Counted from the stretch's first letter, positions 25,303 to 38,816 are shown. The stretch: 64,000 nt of DNA from Lineus longissimus (GCF_910592395.1 NC_088311.1:3290501-3354500); one strand, 5' to 3'. The notes: generated from the letters alone by a model not told the origin. Numbers and translations: made by a program.

Positions 25303-25521
25303 CTATAGGTGTGTCATTTTACAAATGTTACTGTTGTAAACGTGATGTATGGGGCAAAATACAGAAAGGGTTTTACATTTGAACTCATTCAGTTCCGATA
25401 ATTGGAGACTTTTACGGTTATCATCATGGATTTTGATGTATTGTGTGCATGTGCATGCTGAAACTATGAAAAATGTTGCTGCCACCAGAACCAACATTAG
25501 TTCAGCTGGATGTAGTAACAT
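25303..25521 (-). CDS. Possible small secreted peptide ORF, minus strand
   Basis: ATG at 25521 opens 72 codons. The N-terminus (MLLHPAELMLVLVAATFFIV, then SACTC) resembles a signal peptide. The mature part holds three cysteines. A very good acceptor (ATTTCCTTTTTAG) lies a few bases upstream of the ATG, so this could be a second exon carrying the start codon. No promoter or polyadenylation signal was established, and the opposite strand is also open for 60 codons. Confidence 0.25.
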   Translation of the reverse strand: MLLHPAELMLVLVAATFFIVSACTCTQYIKIHDDNRKSLQLSELNEFKCKTLSVFCPIHHVYNSNICKMTHL

Positions 25522-25596
25522 GTCAAGCTAAAAAGGAAATCTTGGGGGTTTATAGTTTGATATCAACAACAGCGGAGGTTATCATCTAACCTCAGA

Positions 25597-25618
25597 CATC
25601 ATCATCATCATCATCATC
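25597..25618. repeat. CAT trinucleotide microsatellite
   Basis: Seven perfect CAT units plus one base. Confidence 0.95.
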
Positions 25619-25953
25619 GGTAGTATTTGTACCAAGTTTCAGCCTCCGTCATTTAGAGAGCACACATCGATTGGGGAGTAGCCATTCCGTTTACTGAAAG
25701 GTTTGTCTACAACTGTGATGTGGATGGCGACATTGTTTGTTTGACAAAATTGTTGACAGACTGATGAACACACAGTGCTACCATGTCTGCAAACAAGTTA
25801 TGTTGTGAATCAAGTCTATATTGAAGGTTTACACAGGATCCTTTGTTACCAAACATGCCAAATGGAATCATAATAGTTTGCAAATGTATCAGTTTTGCAG
25901 ACCCAATTACTTCCTGTCACAAGGGTTAACCTTTGACCTCTAGTCATCACACA

Positions 25954-26007
25954 GATCTCCCTCCCATGATTAGAAATACCGATCTCCCTTCCGTGATTAG
26001 AAAGGCC
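25954..26007. repeat. 27-bp tandem duplication
   Basis: Two adjacent 27-bp units of the form GATCTCCCTNCCNTGATTAG plus seven more bases, with four differences between copies. Confidence 0.85.
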
Positions 26008-29000
26008 ACGCACCTATAAATATCAATTGACATCCGGAGTGATGGATTCACGAAATCTGAAATATACGGGAACTAAATTTCCTGACAGATCAAGATTTGA
26101 TTTCAAATGTTGATACAGAATGATCTGTGACAGGATATAAGTTATTCTTTATAAGTGAGGTGCGATGTGAAGGGATTTGTGACAATCCCATTCTGTGTAT
26201 CATTTGGCATTGATTCTATTAACTTCCATCGTTATCTTCTGCTCTAATAGTTTGTTCTCATTTACTCTTGATTTGAAACACACCATACTAGTATGTGTAG
26301 ATAGAAAACCAATAACGGACGTATTGGTCAAAATCACATTTAGCAAGATATCTCACTCACAGACATATTTTTGAGCACTCTCAAAAAAGTTCCCTTAGTT
26401 TAAACCTCTTGGCAACACTCTCTATTAGATGATATCCTTAATTGAGCTTTAGAAAATGAAAATTGTGAGAATCTACTTGACCAGTGAGATAATCAGACTG
26501 AACCTAATTAGCGCAGGGCAGTCGGGTGCTTCACTATCCAATTATTGCACATTCTCTGCATAGAACTGGCTGGCACGGCTCTGTCGTAAAATCGATGCTA
26601 GTGTGTTGTTAGACACGAATGAAAGTAGAGCATTTGCATTTGCAGGTGCTGTAAGGGTTTAATGAAAATGGACAGTTTCCTGAATTGAATGTCATGCCCA
26701 AATGAGCCTTCTTGCCTGCTGCACGTTAGGATTAAGTTGTTTGATCGTGTTGCCCTGGTTGCAATGAATGATGTATGATGGCAGTGAGAATAAATTCAAT
26801 GGCTAAAATTGGATCAAGGTTGGCGTGTTGTGATCAAGCTGTCAAATGACTCAAGCCTGCTCCCATCCCAACATTGAGCCCAAACTGGAACCATTAGTCC
26901 AAACAACTTGCCTTCTTCCCAGAATGACATTTGGACCTCCTTTGCTTTCCCTCTCTTAGTAGTTTAGGGACTTGAAAGTCATTTGATCTTTATAACCTGA
27001 TGGACATATGTCTGTGGGTCTGAATTGTGTAAAGGCTATTTGATGATTGTCGGTTGTCCTCAATGCAAGCCTTTTTGTAGTAATATGCTTGTAGTACATG
27101 TATATGGGCATGTGGGATCATTCATATGGTCATAAGTTCCAGAGCAAACCCTTGACAACTCGCCAATTACCTCTTCACTGCTGTTGAGTCCAGTACTTCA
27201 GTGTCAGCTAGTCTCATATCTGTAGCTAAGCGAATTACAGCGCACTAAAGAGCACATTCTTCATGTTATAGCACACACAGTTGGCAAATAGTAATTTCCC
27301 AAGTACCTTGATAGTTGTGTAGATGTCTGTGATATAGCTGGCTTGCAAACACTACAGCCACTTTCCATGATGAATTAAGGGCCATATGTTGCTCTTTGAC
27401 ATGTGTAGTACGTCTGGCCGGCAAAGATGAATAGAACCTGCATTGGATGCATAATCACACTGGACATTGCACGCGGATTTTGGCAACTCATTTATTTCCT
27501 GGAGCTGAAGGAGTAGTTCTGTCTTCACAACTGGAGCTGAAGCAGCTATTGAACTGAATTGATGTTTTTGGAAGTGGGGCTGCTGAGTACACACATGTCT
27601 AGTGATGAGAGACGGGGGTGTTGATCTGGATGATACTTTTAACGACCACCTGTGATTTGGGTTCATGTGAATTCAAACCAAGCAAATAGTCTATGTAAAC
27701 AGATTTTCGATTCGATAATTTTGAGGATTTGGACTGCACTCTTAGTACACTCCTTCTGCCATTTTGACATCACCAAGCCAGGGCTCGCAGTTACATTAAA
27801 TACACACTTGTGCCCAAATCAAGGGGGTCGGTCCCTCCTAACCATTTCTGGGTGTCAAAGTTCACTCTTTCAATGTAAAGTTGCCTACCTAGTAGACAGT
27901 GCTGAGGTATATCTATACTAGCTTCCTGATCCGGATACTCCCCTTGTAACACAACCTGACTTAGATCTAGCGTATTAATGAACTATCATGGTGCCCCGGT
28001 GAAAGGACCTGTTAATACTATGCCATTATGATTATCGACCAATCTCAGACGTATGCAAGATTCATCATCTTGTTATACATAATTGATAGGTCTGATAGAA
28101 AAGGCTGGAGACATGCAACAAAATTTACTCCAATGTTGATGAGATTATTACATTTGCTCATAATTGAAACGCATTGACATGTTACAAAAACTAAACATTG
28201 GTGAGCATTACGAAAGCGATATGATGATCAAGCATCCATCAATAGCATTCCACGATAATGACGTCACTGCAGCTGCTGCCCTCTATTTCCCCATCGCTGA
28301 ATTACAGGCAATGTCGGACAAACATGCGGTTTCGTAATGGATTCAGGCTTTCTAACTAGGGCAGTTAGATTCAATCTGGCACATGTCCGAGTGTTGGAAA
28401 TACTACATAATTGTTCTGAATATTTCTCGCTCTGACTCTATCATTCATGCTAAAAACAATGCAGGGTCAAAGATAATTGACTTTGAAATAAGCTCAAATG
28501 CGTAGAAATAAGTGTCGATGTCCGACTGTCACGTGACTAAAACGTCATCAATATCTTATTCAAATGACCTTGTGAGCTATAAATAGTAACGTCGCGGAAT
28601 GCTGATGCTCCAATCCTCATTTTCTTCTCAGATCCGCCCCTGGCTGCTAACATGGGTACCATCTTGTAGGCTGCAGCAAGCTTCTGCTGACTGCTAGAAT
28701 GCACTAATGTTCCAATCATCAGTTCTCCATTTTCTTTGCACATGGTGGTAAGATATTGACAGGTTTACGAAGGAAAGATGTATAGCTGTGCAGTTGTTGA
28801 TGGTATCAGTGCCTTCTTTGATTCGAAGTGGTAGAAATACATGCAAAACAGCTGGGTATTCAGCTAGATATTCTGCTTCCAGCACCTTTTTTGTACTCTT
28901 CTTATTTGTATACCCAACTTAAAATCTGATCCAGGAAATAGTGAAGAAATGAACAATTTATTTACCAGAGATGAAAGGAAATATGTCTGTGGTGTAACCT

Positions 29001-29990
29001 TGCAATCCATCTTCTAACCATCAGACGTGTTAGCAGCATGTAAACTGAACCGTTATGTTGGAACTGTATATCAACAAAATGATTCAGTGCTCTAAATCAT
29101 ATGGCCATGCTTTGACATGAGGTGACCCTCTGAAGATGGATTGGGAGCTAGTATATTAAAAAGTGAGGCGGCATGTACTTTTTTTGGTGCTGTGAGGAAG
29201 CTCGTGAAGCTTGTGTGCATGAAAACGTCCATTTTCCATGGGTGTAAGAGCAGCCATAAAGATAAGAACTACATCATCTCAAAGGTGGGCATTGATAGCC
29301 TCAATCAAGTGTATTGATTTTGGCATCATATCACAGCACACCTGAAGATGTGCAGGAATTAATCGCAGTGTGACTCATACAGCAATCTCTCGATTCAGCA
29401 ATCACAAGATGTCCTTTACAAGATAGGGGTGTTTGCTTGGTGTGATCGATGCTGCGATTGCAACATCCTGTCTCAGGATTGGGGACCTTCTGCTGCTTAA
29501 AGGGGCCCTATAGGCAGGAGAGAGGGGGTAAAATATGGTAGTCTCCAGGTGACCAGTAATAATGCACAATTAACCAACCTTTTAGCTAGTAAAGGGCTCA
29601 TCTCATTCTCCCTATTGAGATGACCTGGCACACTGTAGTTTTAGGGGACACTAACCTCCTGAAGAGCGAGGCCGCATTAGGCTCTATGGACCAGTTGTAG
29701 TCAAGGATGTGATGATTCGTTTTGTCACCTGTCAACTTTCATGTAGCTAATCGGAGTCGGGAAGAGCCATTTTCTTGTCCAAAGTTATGAAGTTGGACAT
29801 TCCTGCCATTACATGATTCTCTCTTCTGTGGGATGCTTGGCACCATCCCCAAAAGAAACAGAAAATATAGAAGTCAAGGTTATAGGCACATGCTCAAGGT
29901 CATAACAATGTTACATGGATGCAATCGGCACGACCAAGTATGTGATGCAGGAGTTAGATATCTGTGGGTGTTATAGTGACCACCAGAGAG
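26008..29990. other. Gene-poor stretch
   Basis: No exon with a paired acceptor and donor was found. A perfect CRE palindrome (TGACGTCA) sits at 28259-28266. Near 29494 the phrase AAAGGGGCCCTATAGGCAGG looks like the edge of a dispersed repeat. The rest is AT-rich DNA without visible structure. Confidence 0.45.
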
Positions 29991-29994
29991 CTCC

Positions 29995-30312
29995 TCAGGA
30001 CGCAAATATTGAACATATTCTGTAATTAGATTCTCTGCTGATTTCCTCAGAATGCGTTTTCATGAAGTTAAATATTGCGATTGGCAAACTAGGTGACTTG
30101 CCAATTGTGCAGTGATTAGCATATGACATGGCTAGACGGATGATGATTTTGACGATATCACGCCAACTAAAAGCTTGACATATTTGCATTCTTTCCCTCG
30201 ATGTAATTGCTACCAGAACATCTTCTGAGTCATCCGCGATTACCCACAGGCGACGGACTGGAGATCGTACGGTATCCCCCGATCGTATCATTTTCATTAT
30301 GCTTTTCCCCAC
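29995..30312 (-). other. CpG-containing ORF, possible exon or conserved element
   Basis: This 105-codon minus-strand ORF is purine-first and reads, for example, RRLWVIADDSEDVLVAITSR. The upstream half (30220-30310) is unusually rich in CpG for this window. No strong acceptor or donor bounds it. The protein is not recognised. Confidence 0.25.
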
Positions 30313-30329
30313 GTTAGATTGCCACTGAT

Positions 30330-33020
30330 AGCGAACATTATGACATTACACCTTCTGAGAGGGTTAGTTTATGATCGAACGGTGTCCCAAGGGTTTTGTG
30401 GATAGTTCGCCGATTCCTTAACTACGGGGCAAAACTGGTATGAGTTTGGTGATTGGTATTACTGAACGTCCCCAGGACTCGTAAATTTGGGTAATTTTCA
30501 AACTCGAAGCGATTTCCATTGGTATTGCGGGAAATAACAATGCATTGTGGGACGAGAGAGGTCATTAGCTGCGATAACGCTTGCGGCTTGGGACTGGTTG
30601 AGGGTGATACGAGTGGAGATTGGGTTTTCTAGTGGAGTTGAAGTAATGTACTAAAAGCTTTGAAGCATAAGGAGTTCAATGGTTATTGAAGTGATTCAGC
30701 TCAGTTCAATAGTTTGAATTAGACACGTGATACATGTAAACCCCAAATCCCATATTTTGAGTTAACCAATTGGTTAAATTTCAATCAGCGACAAAAACTG
30801 TTCATATGCATGACGCTTTAGGCTGGTGGTTGTTTTTTAAAGGAAGAAATGTTACGTTTGCAAAGAATTCTGATTTTTTTGACAGGTTGTGTGATTTTCT
30901 TTTAGTATTGTTTAACATATCTGTGTATAGAATACCTTCAATAATAACGTAAACATGGTTATACATTATGCATCAAATGTGTTAGATTTTTTGACATTTT
31001 CGATAAAAATGGTAATTGCCACATTCTATCACATGCTTGATGCCTGGGGATTCTGGGTAATGGCTCGATAATTGCGTTGACTAGTTGTGATAGCGCTAGA
31101 GAGAAAAATGTTGATACATAACCCGGGGTTTTAGTACTTGAGCTCTAAAAGAGCAATAATTTTTCCAGTACTTTTTTTCCAGTATTTTTGAATTATGCTG
31201 ATGTTCCAGTTTGCCTTCTAATTTGTCTTGAAAAATGTATATATGACGCTTTATGAGTTTTGATGATGCTCATTATTCAAACCCGGATATTCAAACCCGG
31301 ATTGCCATATTAAAAATTCTTTCGAATCATTTACTTATTTTCATGGGGATTTCATGGCGTTTTGTCATATTGGAGTGATGAATTAACTTTTTTTTCACTC
31401 AGTGATGTAACACAGGTTTAAATATACACTCGCTTAGTCCCACTTTTGAGTTACCTCTCTGTTATAAAAGATTGGTAGTTTTCAGTATGGCTTGCCATTA
31501 AATCGAACTTGAAATTATGAAGGTAAAGGTATGTTGTTGTCATAAAATATACCACAGGTAAGAAAACTGGCGCAGATTCAAAAATAGAGATGGAATTCAT
31601 TGAAATAAGACTCGACACAAAAGAGAAACTTGACGCATAATCAATTCTGAGCAGAATTTGATCAATTATAATCATAAATTATTGAAAATCTAGTATCATA
31701 TTCATATTGATAAAACTCAATTCAATTGAAGTCTGAACAATCATCGCCTGTGGGGACAGTATTGTGCAATCACTTTTCTCCCAAATGCCCAACGGGGCAT
31801 TTTTCTATCACCGATTGTTCATTTTGTTTCTAAAACCGAAACCCTAAATCACACGTGGCGGATATTTGCGAACAATGCGAAAACATTCTTTTAAATGTAA
31901 TTTTTTCGAATTGATTGAAAGTGGTATATAGTGTCGGGTTGCGTGTTGTGGCTGAAATTGCATCATGCTAACTTTTTAAAGATTAGATTCATCAAAGGAA
32001 ATTGCAAAAGCAATTATTTGTAAAGCCATAGATAAGCAATAAAAAACTCAAAAAAAATTATATTGCGAATGTGGAATTATTCCAAAAATATTGTATGTTC
32101 TGTAAAAATGAGGATATATAGTAAACAGGGGGTTCACCAAAACATTCTATAAGACCAAAGAGGCATCACTACTACTAAATGGACAAGAGATGATGAAAGA
32201 GACGAATAATCAAAGTTGTAGTACATGTAGTACATCATGCATGTAAAAAAGACAAATCACCACCATTGATCCCAAGACCCTTGCACACCAAATAAAGGTC
32301 AAAGGGAGCTTAATATGTAAACCTGTGAACTTTTCAGGAGGGAAACTTTGATATTCGAAAGCTATGAAAATGGCCTTTAGACACTTTTTTCGGCAAATAC
32401 ATGAAACGGGGACAGATCTACTATCTGTTTATTATCAATGATAACATAAATTTTCAGTTGACAGCATGCCAAACATAACATGAAAGTTGCATTAGATGTT
32501 ATGTCTTCTCGTTAACCCTTTCATCATGAGTGTCCAGACAGCCACATAGACTTCGGGCCCCAGTGTGGCATGGCATCCATATGGGAAAAGAGAGGATCCA
32601 AGAGTGCACTCGAAGGCATTTAAAATGTCACATACCTCATGCGACACAAACCTGCAAATACTTGATTGAGCAATCAAAGTATACTATTGATGATTGATCT
32701 ACCCGACATCATATTCGCTTGATCTTTCAACCACCATTTATAAAATCATTAATGTCCGCAAGATAAAATCTTAATAACGAGCATCCCATGCTTTAATCTC
32801 TTCCACGGAAACATTTTAGTGGTACGAGGTAATTTATTTGCTCTTGTGACCCGCAGCTACCTTCTTTGTGGTGTTCAAGTGGGGTACGAGCTCAAACGCC
32901 GGTGATGTCTTACTCATAAAGGAAGAAGAAGGTTCATTAAATGTCTGGTTGACAAGATAGAAAAAGGTTATTGATTTCATATTGATCTTGGGATTAAACT
33001 TTGAGAGTCATGGTTATTAC
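30330..33020. other. AT-rich gene-poor stretch
   Basis: No supported exon. A short direct repeat (ATTCAAACCCGG twice, period 14) is at 31275-31300. Otherwise it is among the most AT-rich parts of the window. Confidence 0.5.
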
Positions 33021-33027
33021 TACTGTA

Positions 33028-33046
33028 GGGGGGGGGGGGGGGGGGG
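33028..33046. repeat. Run of 19 G
   Basis: A homopolymer G tract at 33028-33046, then AGGGG. Its length is subject to sequencing error. Confidence 0.9.
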
Positions 33047-33118
33047 AGGGGCTCTGATTTTAACCCTAATCCTTTCATAAGTTCAAAATTCTGAAAATTT
33101 TTCAAAGTCAAAAAAGTT

Positions 33119-33198
33119 TGGGAGCGGCGATTCTTGGTCGTCATAGCGGGGTGGTCGCGTTACGGGGGTGGTCGCTGACCGGGGTTCCACTGTATTTA
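33119..33198 (+). mobile_element. End fragment of a dispersed repeat
   Basis: Tandem phrases built on GGTGGTCGC (GGGGTGGTCGCG, then GGGGGTGGTCGCTG) end in GACCGGGGTTCCACTGTA. An opposite-strand relative lies at 15655-15682. Class unknown. Confidence 0.45.
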
Positions 33199-33353
33199 CA
33201 AGGAACTGATATCAGACCTTAACGTTCATTGATGACTCTAACCTGTTCCCTTGGAGGTATTTGTGTCCACGGCAACTTTCCCACTGCACCGTGTCACCCT
33301 AGTCATTTCAGAAATATGACATACTGAAAGGAAGCCTCATCAGCCCCTACATG

Positions 33354-33520
33354 TAATGCCTTGAGGGATTTGGCTTATTCACTTCAGGGTTCAAATCCTG
33401 TCGCAACTCTCCCACTATCATGTCACATCCCTCAAGTTAGGGACATCTTGACAGGAAACCGACGTGGGGCTTCAAGATGCCTTAAGGGATCTCCCCTATT
33501 CACCTGGGGATCCGAAATGC
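33354..33520. repeat. Two-copy direct repeat of about 46 bp, 120 bp apart
   Basis: ATGCCTTGAGGGATTTGGCT (33356 on) and ATGCCTTAAGGGATCTCCCC (33478 on) continue with CTATTCACCTGGGG-type sequence. The first copy includes GGTTCAAATCC, which mimics a tRNA B box, but no A box or cloverleaf accompanies it. Confidence 0.6.
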
Positions 33521-34264
33521 CCAAGGCCACAACAAGGTAATAGTGATATCATCCTGAAGGAGACTTCTCATCATCCCAAGGCGAATGATTAATTAGCGAG
33601 GCAGTTGTACCACATCTTTAACGAGAGATTTTAATGGCGTGGTAGATATTGCACCAGTGGCTTGTCTCTTGCATTGAGTGTTGCTTTCTTTCTTTGCTGA
33701 TTGGCCTGTCTTACCCATGACTGGTATCGTATCCATTGTAGATTTTATGGTACTTTTGTTACACCGATCTAAGACTATTTCTGATTATCTGAAAAACATG
33801 AGATGTTATCCACATATGCACCTTTCAGAATGCTGAATTTGGAAAGAAAATGAGTTGGGATGTTATCTGGTGGCCATATGATGACGTCGTGTTCGGGCTT
33901 AGCCTTTTTGTTTCGATTTCACAGAAAATAATCAACTGGTCTTAGATTAGGGAAATTGAAGTATATTCTGATTGAATTTAACTTCAGCATGCAGTTTGCC
34001 TCAAAAGAGCACATGCATTTCTATTCTAGTCCAAAATGATTCTCGGTCTGACCCCTGATTGATGGTATAATAGTGAGTTATAAGTTGGTAATTTCGAAAA
34101 TAGGTCTAACTTTTAAAAGGAAATTGATCCGGGTCAGGCCAGGAATTTTGATATGTATAAATACCACTTAAGGTAGAGATTGACACTATGTCAAGTTGAA
34201 TGCTATCGCACCATTTTGAGATTTCGAGTACTTATATAGAATCATCATCTCGTCAGCCTCACAG

Positions 34265-34400
34265 CTCAAGTTCCGATTGATCGTTAATTGGTGCAATTAT
34301 CGGTGATTATATTACCGTTTTTAATGAATCTCGCAATGACTGTGAAATTGATTGATTAACGAATCTCATCTCTAAGTGTAATTAAGATATAATACATATG
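34265..34400. promoter_or_regulatory. Cluster of homeodomain-type sites
   Basis: Within about 130 bases there are TTAATTGG, CAATTATC, ATTGATTGATTAAC, TAATTAAG and several TGAT/ATCA words. This density of ATTA and TGATT cores is typical of developmental enhancers. AT-rich DNA produces such words by chance, so the call is weak. Confidence 0.25.
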
Positions 34401-35059
34401 TGATAATGAGGATTGGGAATGAAGATAGCCAATGGAATTACAAGGAAATTATTCGAATTCCGTCGGCTGGCGTCGCTGAATTTCTGAATTGGGTAGTTGT
34501 GTTTTGGTATTTGCGTGCAATGTGATAGGAAGTTCAACATAACATTGTTGTGTTAACTTCATATATGGGTGCAAGCCGACGCATAATAAAGCGGTTCAAG
34601 TGTAACAGACGTCACCTAATTACCCACTAAATGAGGACAGATTTGGTTGGGTTTTTTTCTCTGAAACTGAGTTATCTCTTTCAAGCTTGACTGATTTGTA
34701 TATGATTTCATCACACACCGGTATAGCCACAAAAAAGCTTATAATTGGCAAAAACCATCCAAGGAAGGGAGGATTTTTCGGCTGGTTGGTAATCTTCAGT
34801 AAATCATCTTATCTTAAGGGAGAAAAAAATTATAAATTTGCGGCCCCGCACGAAATATCTTTCAGTTCTTCAGGATGCAGTTGTGATTATCTTGTACAAT
34901 GCATCTCATCCACTGTATTCGATTCCATGCTTAATTGAAAGAAGTAGTGTAATTTGTGTGCTGCGACATGGCACTGATTGGACAGTCTTCCCCTGAAACC
35001 GAATCAAGATATGTTTTGCGAATTTGCATGGCTGCCTGTCAGTGCACAAATTGAACGAG

Positions 35060-35300
35060 CCAGGCTGTAATTATCGGAGCGAGTGGACACTGACTTCCGT
35101 GATGAGCATATCAAGGTATCCCAAATCAAGCTACTTGACGCTCCATTGTATGCATGACAGGAGCCGCGGAACAATGCATTCTCTTCGTCTAATCCTTCAT
35201 TAGCCGGAGCGGACGTAATCTTAGCGGAGAAGCTCCGTCAGTGGAGGATCATGGGAGATTGTGTCTCTCAGATGGCGGGTACGCGGAGCTAATATGACCC
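35060..35300. promoter_or_regulatory. CpG-rich patch with paired SOX/POU-like sites
   Basis: CATTGTATGCAT (35144-35155) joins a SOX core (CATTGT) directly to an ATGCAT octamer-like half, and ACAATGCAT (35171-35179) repeats the pairing in the opposite orientation. The surrounding 240 bases have many CpGs (GGAGCGAG, GCCGCGG, GCCGGAGCGGACG, TACGCGGAGC) in a CpG-poor region. Minus-strand ORFs of 70-80 codons cross it without splice signals. An enhancer or unannotated promoter is plausible. Confidence 0.35.
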
Positions 35301-36579
35301 CAGGTGGTGTGGTGTTAGCAATATTTCGATGGGTAAAGTATACTCCATCATTACTTGAACTGATCTTTCCCGTACAACGATTCTGACTGATACATAACAC
35401 ATTTGGGTCAACATCACATGAAACTGAATACAATCAGACGGCAATGATAGGATTTCGTTTTTAAAATGAGACTGGACCATCTTGATTGACCAAGATTTGG
35501 ACATTTCAAGATAATTGGAAATTTTCTTGGGCATCAGAAAGCGATGTCAACAATGACAACTTTTAGAGATGGATCTGTGCATCATCTAAGTTACAAGTTT
35601 CAGTGCCGTATTCTTTATATCATCGAAGGTTTAAACTTTTAGATTGTCTTTCAAAGATGTTCTTTGATATCCATCATGGCCTCATTATCTATTTCTTTTC
35701 ACCATACCCTCCTAAAAGTAAAAAGATATCTTCAGAGACTCACAATGTCTCTAATGTTGTCTTAACTAATGGAGGTGGAACCAAACTTCCGATAATGGGA
35801 GCCTATCACTCATGTTAAGACTAAATGGATCCGCTGACAGATTTCTTTAAAAATGGATCAAATGACAGATTTTTTTTCAAACCGCTACCTTTCGTACCTG
35901 TTTTATTTGTAACTGATGCCCAGCAAGAAGTCCTTGACAATGGGCATTGTTGATAACGTTTAGTTTAGGGAATGAAAAAACGTATATTGGCCTTCTCCAG
36001 GGGCCCCACCAGGGAATGAGATAAGATGTGTATTTGTCGATCAGTTGGATGATGATAAGTTACCCCGTGGTATGGCAGTATTTGGTTGTTCTATTTACTG
36101 TTGGTGATAGCTGTGCATATCACTGTGGTGTGCTTCCATTGCCTACTTAGCTTGTGAAAGTGTTACTGATGACATCGGGGACATAATGTGGTATAAAAAG
36201 AGTAGTTTTTCGGTCTTTTTTCTTTTAACTTCTTCAGGCGTTATGCCTGATTCATCCATTTCAAGCTCAGATGAAGGTGACATCATTGTTTTTACAATAC
36301 TTCTGTCAGCATAAGATGAAGGTTTGGTTCATAATCCTGTAAAAAGTTCTTCCATCTGACACCAGAGTTCCATTATTTATTTCCATATTAGTTCAGATGA
36401 TAACAGACTAATGTCATGTTACCAGGCTTGCCCGAGGGCCGCCTTCCATTTCCGGTATTCCTGGGAAGTGAACAAAATGCGGTAAAAGGAAAATAATGCA
36501 GTGAAGATGTTTGGTTTCAGTTATCTTCGACATTGAGGTTGTTGGCTTTCAAGTAATGCCAAGTAATGAAATGTGACTG

Positions 36580-36925
36580 AAGGAAAATATTGCCTTGGGA
36601 ATCGTGGTTAGTGAGGAAGCAGGATGAAGACATATGAAAGAAGAATATATTACATACAAAGGATGTCAGAAAATCGCTTCTTGGGTGTGGTTTGTGTTTG
36701 ACATTCCTGTTGAGATGAGCGTAATGTGGTATATAATGAAAAGGATGGCTTGGGTATTGTGGTAGATGAGGAAACGTGATGGAGACATATTAGAGAAAAA
36801 AATGAACGATGAATAAAGAAAGTCCAGAACTTCTCTTCTTGGATGTGGTTGTCCGCCTTTCTGTTTGAGATTAGCATATTGTGGTAAATAGAAAATGATG
36901 CCTTGTGTATCCTGACTGATGTGAA
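36580..36925. repeat. Tandem repeat, period about 155 bp, 2.2 copies
   Basis: Units start at about 36590 (GCCTTGGGAATCGTGGTTAG), 36747 (GGCTTGGGTATTGTGGTAGA) and 36900 (CCTTGTGTATCCTGA). Each contains GAGACATAT or AGACATAT and TTCTTGG(G/A)TGTGGTT. Diverged, non-coding. Confidence 0.65.
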
Positions 36926-38816
36926 AGCTGGAGTCATAGCAAAATGATGGGTGCGAGAAGTTATCTTTTTGTGTTGGTATAAAGGCTCTTCGTCATCACA
37001 TTTGTCACATGATTTCTATAGTAATCCATCACGTTTGGTCGTCAGAATAGATAGATGACAGGTTAAGAAATGGGTCAGTTCTCCCCTTGATTTGGGCGAG
37101 GGAATACATGAAATAGATGTGAGCCCCGAGGCAAGATATGTAGCATGACTTCGTGAGGTTGTACAAACATCACACCATTACCTTGTCTAATATTGGACCA
37201 ACGTAATGGAAGAACCATGTTAGGTGATGTTCCGAGACGACTTTCTGTATCCGACATCACGACATCGAAGAAATCCTTAGAACATCTTGATTGGGATTGG
37301 ATCGCAATTTTAGACTAATCTTCACATCAGGTCACCCCTGTCAAGATGGGGTGTAATTGACTGTCTTGCAAAACTTTGTTTTCACATCATCTTTAAAGGC
37401 CAGGGCCTGTGTTCAGAACAAGTTGGTTGATTACTTGCTTACTTACATGAACCACGTCAGTTTTTATCTGTCATTCGTCTCATGAAGAACAAACAAGTTA
37501 TTTTCGTGATTGTTACGTCACGAGTGCAGAGTGCTATTGATAGTTATGTACAAATTACTATTTTGGAACGCTCCAAAACCTTGTCTGCGAAAATGAACCG
37601 TGCTAAGCCTTGAAACGAGATACCTCCAGTGACACAATTGGAGCGTTGCCGTCTTGTTTCGCTCGACCTTTGATCTGAGAACTGAAACGTGACAACTGGA
37701 TACCGATGAAATCACAGAACATTGAAAAGTCGTAATCCTGTTGTAGCATTTTCATTTCAAATAGGGATTTATAGGATGAGTAACGACAACAAAGAAACCT
37801 GAATGGGATTAGAGCAGACGGCAAGATATGCCTTTGTTGACACTGGTGAAAGGGATTTAAAGCATCTTGATCATTACATGAAATCTTTACGGATTTGAAG
37901 ACTTCAACTGCGTGAAAATTCTGTCTTTGATTATAGGGGTTGTAAGAAGCTTGATCGGAATTATTAAAATTCCTTAATGAAATTCCAATTTTCTTTTGGC
38001 ATGATTTGGCTCTGATGAATGAATAATGCAATGGTATTTTGAGAATTGAGGAGGAATTTTTCTTGGATTGTCAATTTCTGAAAACACTGTGCAATTGTAG
38101 CATATTGTTCATTGTCTAAAAGGTCAAGTGGAGCAGCATTAGCAGTTCCTGACAGCCTTGTCTACAGCTTAAAATCGACTCTCTTTTCTACCAGATTTTA
38201 CATTTATCGTTGCACTTGTATCAAGTAAATACTGTAATATTGGAAGTAATCTACTGGTACATGTATCAGACATGTCTGAAGTACAAATCAAGTCGGCTAC
38301 TAAATGCACCATTACATTTCAATGTAATTAACACAGACTATCAAATCAGCCCATTCAGCTGCGTGAAAAATCTGGATAATTAAACTGGCAGACACATTTG
38401 CGTCAGTTTTGATAAATCACGCAATAGGTTGGACAAGATAGAGTTTGTGCAGGCAAAGTTAAGTCAAATTGGATTAAACATTCAGGTTGTCCCTTAGGAT
38501 TATGAAGTAGAAGACTTTTATTTGATTTTATTAGGAGTGGACTTGAAGTCGGTTAACTAGAATTAAGATTAGATTGAATTTTTGATTGGCCCATTGTCGT
38601 GTTGTCGGTCAAAATATCTGCCCATCTTGGCAGATCTCTCTCTTGACTAATGCTATTGTGATATCAAACCCACTCGTCTGTTTATTAATTCATTTCAATT
38701 GGCTGCTGAATCATGGCATGTCGATTTCGTGCACCTGGTGGCTAATTCCGTATCAGTGATTGGTCGCGCTTTACGCTGGGAACGTACCAGCTGGGTATCG
38801 GAGTATCAGAATCTGA

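Noticed and set aside
33388-33400. tRNA B-box-like GGTTCAAATCC
   Set aside because: There is no A box at the right distance and no cloverleaf; it is part of a local direct repeat.
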